A stretch of 41,366 bases of DNA. It comes from a bacterium (GTDB taxonomy: Bacteria; Margulisbacteria; Marinamargulisbacteria; JAHFDA01). The stretch covers positions 1 to 41,366 of the forward strand of contig JAHFDA010000021.1 of assembly GCA_023249225.1 (NCBI GenBank), in the 5' to 3' direction. The notes under the pieces are model-generated. The model saw only the letters and a program-made list of their open reading frames with translations, ran no database searches and was not told where the DNA came from. Position numbers and translations under genes: made by a program. Shown here piece by piece: positions 17,455 to 26,749 of the stretch (positions are counted from its first letter, which is position 1; every line of letters begins with the position of its first letter).

Positions 17455-18466
17455 GCGTCTGACAGGCGTGGCCCGCAAACTGGGTTGGGAGATCCGTTCA
17501 AGCGCGGCGATGGAAGCGGGGGCCAACAGTTGCTTATGGCAGGTGCGCTGTGCCGATGGCCAGCGTTATGTGGTCAAAACTTATCGGACGCGTCCCGGAG
17601 ACACGCGTGATCGCCTCGAGACCGAATACCAGGCGCTGCTTTATTTGTGGCAGCAAGGCTGGCGCCAGATTCCAGAGCCGATTGTCAAAGATGAAACAGC
17701 CGGTCTGGCCGTGTTTCGGTTTATCGATGGCCGCCGTTTGGCGTCAGAGGAAATTACTGTGCTACAGACACAGCAGGCTGCACGGGTCTTGTTGGGGTTG
17801 CGCAACGTAAGTGCTGGCGCGGCACAGACATTTGCGCCAGCCTCGGAGGCTTGCCTGTGTCTGCAAGCGTATGTAGAAGCTGTCAGGGCGCGTCATGACC
17901 GGCTTTGTGCCATTGCCGATGCGGGCCTGCAGAAATTTTTAACCCAGGAATGGGAACCTTTTCTAGGAAGCTGTGTGCGTTGGTTTGAGCGTCAAGCGGG
18001 GATACAAAATTTAGACCTGCAGCTTGTGTTGCCACGGCAGGCACAAATATTAAGCCCTTCAGACGTGGGATTTCATAATATTTTATGGCAAGCCCAGTAA
18101 GGTCAGCTTTATTTGATTGATTTTGAATATTTTGGCTGGGATGATCCGGTCAAACTGGCGTGCGATTTTGTGCTCGAGCCAGGCGTCCCCTTGCCGCCAG
18201 GCCAGGCGCCCGCTTTTTTACAGACCTTTTTGGGTGGTTTTCCTGACCCACCGGCATTGCACCGCCGTTTTGGCCTCGTTTATCCTCTGGTAGGTCATAA
18301 ATGGTGTGGCATCATGCTCAACGCCTTTTTACCGGGGCATGCGGAGCAATTAGGAGACCTGGTTTCTGTGGTGCAAGCAACGCAGCTTGCCAAAGCGCGC
18401 GCTTACTTGAATGATTTAATACAGGTGGTTGAATCGGATACTTTCATTGAATGGGTGATTGGGTGA
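17447..18466 (+). pseudogene. APH/choline-kinase-like phosphotransferase split by an in-frame TAA
   Basis: The ATG at 17447 overlaps the HAD gene. The frame gives an N-lobe with VVKTY (Lys44), then SPSDVGFHNIL (Asp206 and Asn211 of the catalytic loop), and stops at TAA 18098-18100 (codon 218). It then continues in the same frame with GQLYLIDFEYFGWDD, the metal-binding IDFE segment (Asp225), to a second stop at 18466. Together it is one normal-length kinase of about 339 residues. The first part lacks the metal Asp and is probably inactive alone. CAA to TAA would explain the break. The family phosphorylates small hydroxyl compounds; the substrate here is unknown. A sequencing error cannot be excluded. 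Confidence 0.75.
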
Positions 18467-18478
18467 GCGGGAGTGCCA

Positions 18479-19141
18479 ATGGCTTACGTTGATTTTGTAT
18501 CGCTTGTGCACAAAAGCACCAAACGTGATTACCTGGCACGGGTGACCGAATTTCCCAAGGCCGAGGCAGCCAAAAAAGCTAAAAAGTTTGACTTTGACTA
18601 TTGGGACGGAGACCGCCGCTGGGGTTACGGCGGATACCGCTATGACGGCCGTTGGCAAAAAGTAGCCAAGGCCATGATAGACCATTACCAGATTAAGCCT
18701 GGCCAGCGCATTTTGGATGTCGGCTGTGGTAAAGGTTTTTTACTTTATGATTTTATGCAGGTGCTGCCAGGGGTCGAGGTCTGCGGTATCGATATTTCTG
18801 ATTACGCCATTACGCATTGCAAAGAAGAAGTGCGGCCTTACGTGCGGGTGGCGAATGCCAATGATCTGCCCTTTGCGGATAAATCTTTTGACCTGGTGCT
18901 ATCCATTACCACGCTGCACAACCTGTACTGTTATGACTTGTTCAAAGCGCTCAAAGAAATGGAGCGGGTAGGCAAAAAGCACAAATACATGTGCGTGGAG
19001 TCTTACCGTAACGAAGACGAAAAAGTGAATCTCATGTATTGGCAACTGACCTGCGAGTGTTTTTTAACGCCACAGGAATGGGAGTGGTGGTTTAAACTTA
19101 CGGGCTATACCGGCGACCATTCCTTGATTTATTTTGAATAA
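18479..19141 (+). CDS. Class I SAM-dependent methyltransferase
   Basis: This protein of about 220 residues has motif I ILDVGCGKGFLLYDF at 78-92, then GIDISDYAI, NDLPFADKSFDLVLSI and a family-specific tail with WWFKLTGYTGD. The N-terminal segment DYWDGDRRWGYGGYRYDGRW is a distinctive lead-in to the fold. I chose the ATG at 18479, five bases after GGGAG; the GTG at 18473 is too close to that site. It follows the kinase by 12 bases and precedes the dehydrogenase by 3, so it is part of one transcript. Confidence 0.85.
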   Translation: MAYVDFVSLVHKSTKRDYLARVTEFPKAEAAKKAKKFDFDYWDGDRRWGYGGYRYDGRWQKVAKAMIDHYQIKPGQRILDVGCGKGFLLYDFMQVLPGVEVCGIDISDYAITHCKEEVRPYVRVANANDLPFADKSFDLVLSITTLHNLYCYDLFKALKEMERVGKKHKYMCVESYRNEDEKVNLMYWQLTCECFLTPQEWEWWFKLTGYTGDHSLIYFE

Positions 19142-19144
19142 GCC

Positions 19145-20185
19145 ATGAAATTTAAAGCAGCCATTCTCGTTGAGCAACAAAAGCCGCTGGTGGTCGATCA
19201 GATTGAATGGAAACACACGCTCGAATACGGGCAGCTCCTGGTGCGGGTGCATTACACGGGGGTGTGCGGTTCCCAGTTGGGCGAGATCGATGGCGTTAAA
19301 GGTCCGGATCCCTATCTGCCGCATTTGCTTGGGCACGAGGCCGGCGGCGTTGTGCAAGAGGTGGGTCCTGGGGTTAAGTCGGTTAAGGCTGGCGATGCCG
19401 TGGTCTTGCACTGGCGCAAGGGCGCGGGTATCGAAGCAGCGACTCCCAAGTTTCATTGGAACGGGCGCGTGGTAAACGCGGGCTGGGTGACCACGTTTAG
19501 CGAATACACGGTGGTTTCAGAAAACCGGGTTACGGCTGTTCCCAAGGGTTTTGATCTTAAAATTGCGGCCTTGTACGGCTGCGCGATTCCGACCGGTTTT
19601 GGTTCGGTTTTTAATGATGCCCATCTCAAAATTGGCGAATCGATTGCCGTATTTGGCGTTGGCGGAGTGGGTTTGGCCACGCTGCTTGCGGCCAAATTGA
19701 GTTCGGCTTACCCCATCATCGGGGTCGATATTTACGATCATAAACTTGTAAAAGCAAAAACCTTTGGTGCCACGCATCTGATTAATTCACGCACGCAAGA
19801 CGTTAAAGCGGCGATTCAAGCGCTTCTGCCCCAAGGGGTCGATGTGGCCATCGACAACACCGGAGTGCGTCTGGTACGCGAGCTGGCTTACGAACTTACC
19901 AGCAAGCAAGGCCGTACGATACTGGTAGGCGTGCCGCATGTGCCGGGTGAAAAGATGAGCATCGAATCTTTGCCTTTGCACTTTACCAAAACCATTACCG
20001 GATCCTGGGGCGGCAATATTGATCCGGCGTACTTTATTCCGCGCATGCTGCGCTTGCAGCAGGCGCAAGCGCTCCCGCTGGCGGAGATGATTAGCCACAG
20101 CTTTACCCTGGATAAGATTAACGATGCCATTGCCGCCATGCGTCAGGGAGATGTGATCCGCTGTAGCATTGATATGGCGGCGTAA
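19145..20185 (+). CDS. Medium-chain (zinc-type) alcohol dehydrogenase
   Basis: This 346-residue protein has catalytic zinc ligands Cys41, His64-Glu65 (LGHEAGG) and Cys146 (YGCAIPTG), and the NAD site GVGGVG at 171-176 followed by GVDIYDHK. The four-Cys structural zinc loop usual near residues 95-110 is absent; that loop reads GAGIEAATPKFHWNG. It should oxidise or reduce a sugar or polyol hydroxyl. Its place between the methyltransferase and the GT-C array, in the same operon as a split transketolase, hints at a keto-sugar route. Confidence 0.88.
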   Translation: MKFKAAILVEQQKPLVVDQIEWKHTLEYGQLLVRVHYTGVCGSQLGEIDGVKGPDPYLPHLLGHEAGGVVQEVGPGVKSVKAGDAVVLHWRKGAGIEAATPKFHWNGRVVNAGWVTTFSEYTVVSENRVTAVPKGFDLKIAALYGCAIPTGFGSVFNDAHLKIGESIAVFGVGGVGLATLLAAKLSSAYPIIGVDIYDHKLVKAKTFGATHLINSRTQDVKAAIQALLPQGVDVAIDNTGVRLVRELAYELTSKQGRTILVGVPHVPGEKMSIESLPLHFTKTITGSWGGNIDPAYFIPRMLRLQQAQALPLAEMISHSFTLDKINDAIAAMRQGDVIRCSIDMAA

Positions 20186-20197
20186 GGTGAAGGTGAA

Positions 20198-21814
20198 GTG
20201 GGGGGCAGGGTGCGGGTGACCGCAAGGCTCGTTGAGCATTCACGTGTCGGAGTGGCCTTGCTCCTGGTGTTTGCCTTTGGCTTAAGCTGGTGGGGCGGCA
20301 GTCGAGGCTTTCATCCCTCGGACTCTAATATTTTGTTCGATGGTGGCTGGCGCATTCTTTCGGGCCAGATACCTTACAAAGACTTTGTGGCCCCTGTTAT
20401 TGTGCCCATGTATTTACAAGCCATTTTTTTTAAAATTTTTGGAGTTAACTTTAACGCGTATCGTTTACATGCGGCAGTGGTCAACATGGTGGCCACCGGT
20501 CTAAGCCTGATCGTGTTGCGTGGATTGTTGCCTGCCAGACCCTGGCTGTGGGGAACAGGTGCGCTGTTTACCGCGGTTTGGTTTTATCCTTTCTGGGGCA
20601 CCCCCTGGTATTATCAGAGCTCGGTTTTTTTTGGGTTGATCGGGGTGGCCTGTGTCTTGCGTGCGCGCAAACTTTGCTTGCATGAAACAAGCGGCAGCAG
20701 GTTGCCCCAGGCCTTGGGGTTTGCCATGAGTTCAGCTCCCTTTTTTGTGTTGTCGTTTTTATCTAAACAGACCAGCGGGGGCTTGTTTATGGTATTTCCG
20801 CTGTTGCTATGGCTGACACCGCCCTGGCCGCGCAAGCCAGGGTATTTGCTACTCGGGTATGGTTTTGCGTTGCTGGCGAGCAGCATGGCGGTGATAGCCT
20901 TGGTTGCGCATTTTGCAGATTGGAGTTTGTTTAAATATCACGTGTTCGAGCTTCCGCCGACCAATATGGCTCACGTGCTCTCGCGCCAGTATTACCTAAG
21001 CAAGTCATCCGGTCTGTTGCTTTTGATGGCCTTGAGCGTGCTGCTGCCAGTGGCTTTAAGGCTTTGGTTTGTTTCCGAGCGGCGCAGGGATATCTTTTTG
21101 CCACTCGTGTGTTTTGCGGCCATTTCAGTTTTTCACGAAATCAATATCGCCTTATCGACATCGCCGGCCTTTGGCAGTTTGTCGCTGCTGGGGATACAGA
21201 TCGTGCTGGGATATTATTTGCTTGATGAGATTTGCTTAAGTTTGACCTCGTTCCGTTGGCAAAGCCAAGGGCTGTTTCAGGGCCTGCGTGGCGGATATAT
21301 CGGCATGATGTGGCTGGTTTTTTTGGCGGGTTTGTTTCTCGTGCAGTCGGGTCGCTGGAAAACCGGTCCCAGCGCTATTTTAGCGCAGCCCATTGTCAGC
21401 GGTCCGTTAAGCGGCTTGCGTTGGCCCGAGACCATCGTTCCAATGAACAGGCAAAATGTGATTGATGCGCTTGATTTTGTGTGTCATACCCGCGAATCGG
21501 TATATATTTGGGGTAGCATGACCTTGTTTTATGGTGTCAGCGGAAAGGCATCCATTCCGCCGGTGCTGTGGTATCACGAGGGCAATTGTTTTCCAAGCAC
21601 CTATGACGCCAGAATGCGTGAGATTGACCTTTGGACCTTGCGTAAGATACAGCAGGCCAATCCACGTTACGTGATGGGTAATGAACCCTTGATGTTTTTT
21701 AATCCACACCCTTATTTCAAGGAAACCGTACGGTATCTACAAAACCATTATGCGCTGAAACACCAGCGTTTTGGCCCCTGGCTGACGCTTTTTGAGCGTA
21801 AGGACAATGTGTAA
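20198..21814 (+). CDS. Family-B GT-C-like membrane protein, array copy 1
   Basis: This 538-residue polytopic membrane protein has about ten helices, an early loop FDGGWRILSGQIPYKDF near residues 47-63, FWGTPWYYQSSVFFGL, LSKQTSGGLF, and a C-terminal soluble part with YIWGSMTLFYGVSGKASIPP and CFPSTYDARMREIDLWTL. The early Asp and GxxPYxDF resemble GT39/ArnT-type GT-C enzymes that take sugars from polyprenyl phosphate. The GTG at 20198 follows an AAGGTGAAGGTGAA stretch; a GTG at 20210 is possible. It follows the dehydrogenase by 12 bases. Confidence 0.72.
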   Translation: MGGRVRVTARLVEHSRVGVALLLVFAFGLSWWGGSRGFHPSDSNILFDGGWRILSGQIPYKDFVAPVIVPMYLQAIFFKIFGVNFNAYRLHAAVVNMVATGLSLIVLRGLLPARPWLWGTGALFTAVWFYPFWGTPWYYQSSVFFGLIGVACVLRARKLCLHETSGSRLPQALGFAMSSAPFFVLSFLSKQTSGGLFMVFPLLLWLTPPWPRKPGYLLLGYGFALLASSMAVIALVAHFADWSLFKYHVFELPPTNMAHVLSRQYYLSKSSGLLLLMALSVLLPVALRLWFVSERRRDIFLPLVCFAAISVFHEINIALSTSPAFGSLSLLGIQIVLGYYLLDEICLSLTSFRWQSQGLFQGLRGGYIGMMWLVFLAGLFLVQSGRWKTGPSAILAQPIVSGPLSGLRWPETIVPMNRQNVIDALDFVCHTRESVYIWGSMTLFYGVSGKASIPPVLWYHEGNCFPSTYDARMREIDLWTLRKIQQANPRYVMGNEPLMFFNPHPYFKETVRYLQNHYALKHQRFGPWLTLFERKDNV

Positions 21815-23412
21815 TGCTTGCTACCAAGCCAATCCGGATAGGTTATTTCAGCACCATTTGCCTTTTATCAGTAGCCTTTGGCCTTAGTTGGTGGGCAGGG
21901 GGGCGTGGTTTTCAGCCGGTAGAGTCCAGTATGGTTTTTGATGGGGGCTGGCGGATTTTGTCGGGCCAGCTGCCTTACAAGGATTTTGTCGCGCCCACGG
22001 TGCTTTCTTTTTATTTGCAAGCGCTTTTTTTTAAGCTGCTGGGGGTGAATTTATGGGCGTACCGCATGCATGCGGCGGTCGTAAACGTGTGTGTGACCGG
22101 ACTTGTGATTGCGATTCTGCGCGTGTTGCTTTCGACCTCTGCCGGACTTATCAAAGTAGGCGCCCTGCTCACGGCCATTTGGTTTTATGCATTTTTAGGT
22201 ATTCCGTCTGATTTCCAGACTTCCATTTTTTTGGGGCTCTGTGGCATCGCTGTAATTTTGTATGCGCGGCAGTCGCAGAATTCCTGGCGGGGTTATGGGC
22301 GCGATTCAATCTTTAGCCCAGTTTTTTTTGCGGCCCCATTGATGGGGCTGGCCTTTTTGGCTCACCCCACCAGCGGCGCGCCGTTTGTGGTGCTGCCTTT
22401 TTTTCTGCTGGCAACGCCGCCCTGGCCTGCAAAGTGGTGGCAGGCTCTGATCGACTATACGGTGGGCCTGGCGGCCAGTGCGCTGCTTTTGTTTGGGATC
22501 TTGTCTTATTTTACAGATTTATCTTTGTTCAAACATTACGCGCTTCTGCTTCCGCTGCTTGATAGCTTGCATATCGAGCCCGATCTAAACAGCTTGCTTC
22601 CATTCATGGCTGCCATGGTGCTGCTGTGCTTTTGGGTTTTAGTGCCACTGCTTTGGCGTCTCGGTCGGCGTCCGCAAGAACGTGAAGCCTTATGGCTGCC
22701 GCTTATATGTTTTTTAGCAATCTTAAGTTTTCAAGTGATTCAGCTTGTCCTGGCAGGCCCGGCCAGTTATGCAAAGTTTCCGCTGATGGGCTTGCTGCTG
22801 GTCTTGGCTTATGAGCTGGCCAACGGTTCCTGGCGCAGTTTGCTCGGCTCTAAAAAATGGTACATACGTTGGTTGTTGCGGACACTCTCTTTGGTGATGG
22901 TCTTGGTGATCTTATTGGCTTTGGGTGGGGGAGTCTATTTGGCCATGCTGCCACGTGCCAAAGGACATACTGCCCAACAGACCTTGGCCAAGGCCATCGA
23001 TCGGGAGCCGCTTAAAGGCTTGCGCTGGACAGAACCATCTGGCATCACCCGCCAGAACGTCCTTGAGGTGACGGATTTTGTGCGCAGCATGCCTGATGCC
23101 ATTTTTGTATGGAGTGGCTTTACGATTCTTTATGGCTTGGGCGGGCATATTTCAGTGGCCCCAGTGGTGGGAGATCCAGCGCATGCGGGTTTGGCGAACG
23201 GCAGCGGCACCGAGCAACGGGCGCTTGATTTATGGACGCTTGCCAGGCTGCAAGCATTTAATCCGCAGTATGTGATCGGTCCACAAAAACTGCTGTTGTA
23301 TGATGATCCTGCATTTCCAGAAACAATGAAATATCTCAACGGACATTTTGCGTATGAACACGAGCGTTTTGGAACTGCCCTGGCAGTCTTTAAACGCATG
23401 CCCGGACTTTGA
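21814..23412 (+). CDS. Family-B GT-C-like membrane protein, array copy 2 (divergent)
   Basis: This protein has 532 residues and the same topology. FDGGWRILSGQLPYKDF is kept, but two motifs shared by the other four copies are changed. SKQ(T/P)(S/T)G becomes AHPTSG. The tail segment with VLWxHxGxCFPxTYxAxMR becomes PVVGDPAHAGLANGSGTEQR, though DLWTL then resumes. It may have a different donor or acceptor, or be losing function; the reading frame is intact. Its ATG overlaps the previous stop as TAATG, and its TGA overlaps the next TTG start. Confidence 0.7.
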   Translation: MLATKPIRIGYFSTICLLSVAFGLSWWAGGRGFQPVESSMVFDGGWRILSGQLPYKDFVAPTVLSFYLQALFFKLLGVNLWAYRMHAAVVNVCVTGLVIAILRVLLSTSAGLIKVGALLTAIWFYAFLGIPSDFQTSIFLGLCGIAVILYARQSQNSWRGYGRDSIFSPVFFAAPLMGLAFLAHPTSGAPFVVLPFFLLATPPWPAKWWQALIDYTVGLAASALLLFGILSYFTDLSLFKHYALLLPLLDSLHIEPDLNSLLPFMAAMVLLCFWVLVPLLWRLGRRPQEREALWLPLICFLAILSFQVIQLVLAGPASYAKFPLMGLLLVLAYELANGSWRSLLGSKKWYIRWLLRTLSLVMVLVILLALGGGVYLAMLPRAKGHTAQQTLAKAIDREPLKGLRWTEPSGITRQNVLEVTDFVRSMPDAIFVWSGFTILYGLGGHISVAPVVGDPAHAGLANGSGTEQRALDLWTLARLQAFNPQYVIGPQKLLLYDDPAFPETMKYLNGHFAYEHERFGTALAVFKRMPGL

Positions 23413-25076
23413 CCCTGGGAGCTTCAGTTCAAAAGAGCTGGGCCCATCAATTTTTTTGGCCCATGACGGTCATGGTGCTGGCGTTTGCTTTTATGCTCTG
23501 CTGGTGGAGCGGCGGACGGGGTTTTAACCCCTTTGATTCCAGCATTATTTTTGATGGGGGCTGGCGCATCCTTTCAGGCCAGGTTCCGTATCGTGATTTT
23601 ATCAGCCCGGTGATTGCACCCATGTACCTGCAAGCCTTTTTCTTCAAGCTTTTGGGTGTGCATTTTTTTGCGCTGCGCTTTCATGCGGCTTTGGTTAACA
23701 TGCTGACGGTTGCTTTGTGCATGGCGCTGCTTCGGGCGGTGATTCCGGGATGGCCTAAGACCATCTTGGCCGGAGGCTTGCTGACCGGGATCTGGTTTTA
23801 TTCCATTTGGGGTATTCCCTGGTATTTCCAGACTTCGGTCTTTTTCGGGTTGATGGGTACAGCGCTGGCTTTGCGTGCACGTGTCACCATGCATGCAGGG
23901 CGCAGGGGCATGCTTTTGCTGGGGTCGGCGTCTGCGCCCATGATGTTGCTGGCGTTTTTATCAAAACAACCTACTGGAAGTCTGTTTTTTGCTTTTCCGT
24001 TTGTCCTTTGGCTCATTCCGCCTCGGAAAGACGGTTTTTTAAAGTTGTTGCTGGCCTACGGAATGGGATTTTTGTTTGCCGTGCTGGTGTTATATAGCTT
24101 ACTTAGCTATTACGCCGACTGGAATTGGTTTAAGTACATTGTCTTTGATTTACCGCCGGGCATTTTGGAGCAGCTTATGGCGGGGCGCTACTACTTAAGC
24201 AAGATGATGGCGCCTTTGCTGGCTTTGACGCTTGCCACCCTGGTGCCAGTCTTGTGGAGTTTTAGACGCTTTCCTCAAGACCGTCAAGCCCTGTATCTGC
24301 CGCTCGGTTTGTTTATGTCCACGGTATTCTTTCATGTGGTTTGCATCAGTGTCTCAACCGCCCCAGCCTTTACCAATCTGCCGCTTGTGGGCGTGATGCT
24401 TTCCCTGGCTCTCTACCTGGTGACTTCTGCTTGTGAGCGTATGGGTACACGCACCTATGCGGATCCCGTAGGTTGGATGCCATTGATTTTGGCAGTGGTC
24501 ATGGTGCTTAGCAGCGGTGTGGGGCTTCATCTGGTGTACTCGGCGCACGCCAAAGGCCACGATGAGACCATGATTTTAATGCCACCGATTGAAAGTGGAC
24601 CGCTTAAAGGCTTGCGGTGGTCTGAAAACTTTAGTCATATCACCCGTAAAAATCTCATGGATGTGGTTGATTTTATGCGGCACGAGCGTGAGCCTATTTG
24701 TGTGTGGGGCGGCTATTCAATGCTTTACGGGATCAGCGGACATCCGTCGGTGGGGCCGGTGCTGTGGTACCACCCGGGTTTATGTTTTCCAAGTACCTAT
24801 AATGCAAAAATGCGTGAGATCGACTTGTGGACACTGCATGACATACAGACGGTTAAACCCCGTTATGTGATCGCTACCGCTCCGTGGATGCTGGCGGTTG
24901 ATCAGGATACGGGATTGCCCGCGCCGGGCTATGTGCTGGGGCAGAACCCCTCATACTATTTTAAGGATCACCCGTATTTTAAAGAGACCTTACGTTACTT
25001 GCGAAAAAATTACCCGGTTAAACACCAACATTTTGGTCCATGGCTGACTCTTTTTGAGCGCAAGGATGCTGTGTAA
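23409..25076 (+). CDS. Family-B GT-C-like membrane protein, array copy 3
   Basis: This 555-residue protein is closest to copy 4. It has FDGGWRILSGQVPYRDF, FWGIPWYF-like IWGIPWYFQTSVFFGL, LSKQPTGSLFF, a soluble tail CVWGGYSMLYGISGHPSVGP and LCFPSTYNAKMREIDLWTL. Together with copy 4 it has an added segment of about 24 residues near the end, around AVDQDTGLPAPGYVLGQNPS, missing in copies 1, 2 and 5. The start is a TTG overlapping the previous TGA as TTGA; the next in-frame ATG would cut into the first helix. Confidence 0.71.
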   Translation: MTLGASVQKSWAHQFFWPMTVMVLAFAFMLCWWSGGRGFNPFDSSIIFDGGWRILSGQVPYRDFISPVIAPMYLQAFFFKLLGVHFFALRFHAALVNMLTVALCMALLRAVIPGWPKTILAGGLLTGIWFYSIWGIPWYFQTSVFFGLMGTALALRARVTMHAGRRGMLLLGSASAPMMLLAFLSKQPTGSLFFAFPFVLWLIPPRKDGFLKLLLAYGMGFLFAVLVLYSLLSYYADWNWFKYIVFDLPPGILEQLMAGRYYLSKMMAPLLALTLATLVPVLWSFRRFPQDRQALYLPLGLFMSTVFFHVVCISVSTAPAFTNLPLVGVMLSLALYLVTSACERMGTRTYADPVGWMPLILAVVMVLSSGVGLHLVYSAHAKGHDETMILMPPIESGPLKGLRWSENFSHITRKNLMDVVDFMRHEREPICVWGGYSMLYGISGHPSVGPVLWYHPGLCFPSTYNAKMREIDLWTLHDIQTVKPRYVIATAPWMLAVDQDTGLPAPGYVLGQNPSYYFKDHPYFKETLRYLRKNYPVKHQHFGPWLTLFERKDAV

Positions 25077-26749
25077 TGGTCTCTGATAAGTTGCAAAAAT
25101 TGAATTCGCAATTTTTCTGGTTTCTGGCGGCAGGGGTGCTGGCCTTTGCTTTTATGCTCTGCTGGTGGAGTGGCGGACGGGGTTTTTACCCTTCAGATTC
25201 CAGCATTGTTTTTGATGGCGCCTGGCGCATCCTTTCAGGCCAGGTTCCGTACCGCGACTTTATCAGTCCGGTGATTGTGCCGCTGTACTTGCAGGCACTT
25301 TTCTTCAAGATTTTAGGCGTGCATTTTTTTGCGCTGCGCTTTCACGCGGCCTTTGTCAATATGCTGACATCTGCTTTATGCATGGTGCTGCTTTCTTATG
25401 TGATTCCTGGATGGCGGCTGACCATCTTGGCGGGAGGCTTGCTTACGGGCATCTGGTTTTATTCATTTTGGGGCATACCCTGGTATTTTCAGACCTCGGT
25501 TTTTTTTGGATTGATCGGCTCGGTGCTGGCTTTGCGCGCTCGCACGACCATGAATGCGGGACGTATGGGCATATCTTTTGTTTTGCGAGAGCCGGCCTTT
25601 TGGTCTGCACCCATGATGTTGCTGGCGTTTTTATCAAAACAACCCACCGGGAGTCTGTTTTTGGCTTTTCCATTGATCCTTTGGCTGATTTCACCCCGGA
25701 AAGACGGATTTTGGAAGCTGTTTCTGGCCTACGGACTGGGGTTTTTGGTTGGCGCTTTGTCGTTCTATAGTCTGATCAGTGATTACGCCGACGCGAGATT
25801 GTTTAAGTACATTGTCTTTGATTTGCCACCGGGCATCCTGGAGCAGCTCATGAGGGAGCGGTATTACTTAAACAAGATGATGGGGCTCTTACTGACCTTG
25901 ACGGTGGCAACCTTGGGGCCAGTCTTGTGGCACATGGGTCGCTTTCCGCAAGACCGTCAAGACAGGTATCTACCGCTGGGTTTGTTTATGGCCACAGTGG
26001 GTTTTCATGTCGTTTGCATCGGTGTTTCAACCGCCCCGTCCTTTACCAATCTGCCGCTTGTGGGCGTGATGCTTGCCCTGGCTCTCTACCTTGTGAATTC
26101 TGCTTGTGAGCGTATGGGTACACGCAGCTATGCGGATCCCACATTTTGGATGCCATTCATTTTGGCAGGGGTCATGGTAGTGACGGGTGGAGCGGGGCTT
26201 TATCTGGTGTCCTCGGCACGCGCCAAGGGCCATAATGCGAGCATGGTTTTTATGCCACCGATTGAAAGTGGACCGCTCAAGGGTGTGCGTTGGTCAGAGC
26301 CCATCAGCGGCATCACGCGTCAGAATGTCATTGATGTGATTAATTTTGTGCAACACGTGCCTGAACCCATTTATGTGTGGGGCGGGTTTTCGATTCTTTA
26401 TGGGATCAGCGGACATACGTCGGTGGGGCCAGTATTGTGGCAACACGAAGGTTTATGCTTTCCAAACAGCTATAACGCAGAGATGCAGGCGATCGATTTA
26501 TGGACATTGCGTGATATCCAGGCGGTTAAACCTCGTTATGTGATTGGTGCCACCAAATGGTTGCTGGCTGTCGATCAGGATACGGGCGTTCCAGCGCCGG
26601 GCTATGTGCTGGGTCAGGAACCCTCGTTCTATTTTAAGGATCACCCGTATTTTAAAGAGACCATGCGCTATCTGCGAAAAGACTATCCGGTTAAACACCA
26701 ACGTTTTGGTCCCTGGCTCACACTTTTTGAGCGCAAGGATGCTGTGTAA
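25076..26749 (+). CDS. Family-B GT-C-like membrane protein, array copy 4
   Basis: This 557-residue protein shares FDGAWRILSGQVPYRDF (Ala replacing the second Gly), FWGIPWYFQTSVFFGL, LSKQPTGSLF, YVWGGFSILYGISGHTSVGP, and the extra AVDQDTGVPAPGYVLGQEPS segment of copy 3. Its first 90 or so residues are nearly the same as copy 5, while the rest is closer to copy 3. It looks like a mosaic from gene conversion or a recent duplication. Start and stop overlap the neighbours as TAATG. Confidence 0.72.
   Translation: MVSDKLQKLNSQFFWFLAAGVLAFAFMLCWWSGGRGFYPSDSSIVFDGAWRILSGQVPYRDFISPVIVPLYLQALFFKILGVHFFALRFHAAFVNMLTSALCMVLLSYVIPGWRLTILAGGLLTGIWFYSFWGIPWYFQTSVFFGLIGSVLALRARTTMNAGRMGISFVLREPAFWSAPMMLLAFLSKQPTGSLFLAFPLILWLISPRKDGFWKLFLAYGLGFLVGALSFYSLISDYADARLFKYIVFDLPPGILEQLMRERYYLNKMMGLLLTLTVATLGPVLWHMGRFPQDRQDRYLPLGLFMATVGFHVVCIGVSTAPSFTNLPLVGVMLALALYLVNSACERMGTRSYADPTFWMPFILAGVMVVTGGAGLYLVSSARAKGHNASMVFMPPIESGPLKGVRWSEPISGITRQNVIDVINFVQHVPEPIYVWGGFSILYGISGHTSVGPVLWQHEGLCFPNSYNAEMQAIDLWTLRDIQAVKPRYVIGATKWLLAVDQDTGVPAPGYVLGQEPSFYFKDHPYFKETMRYLRKDYPVKHQRFGPWLTLFERKDAV

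Noticed and set aside
16658-18100. Genetic-code change (TAG/TAA read as Gln), suggested by two in-frame stops
   Set aside because: TAA ends many intact genes (for example 30077, 29147, 7541) and TAG ends the genes at 9738 and 13174, so neither codon is generally reassigned.
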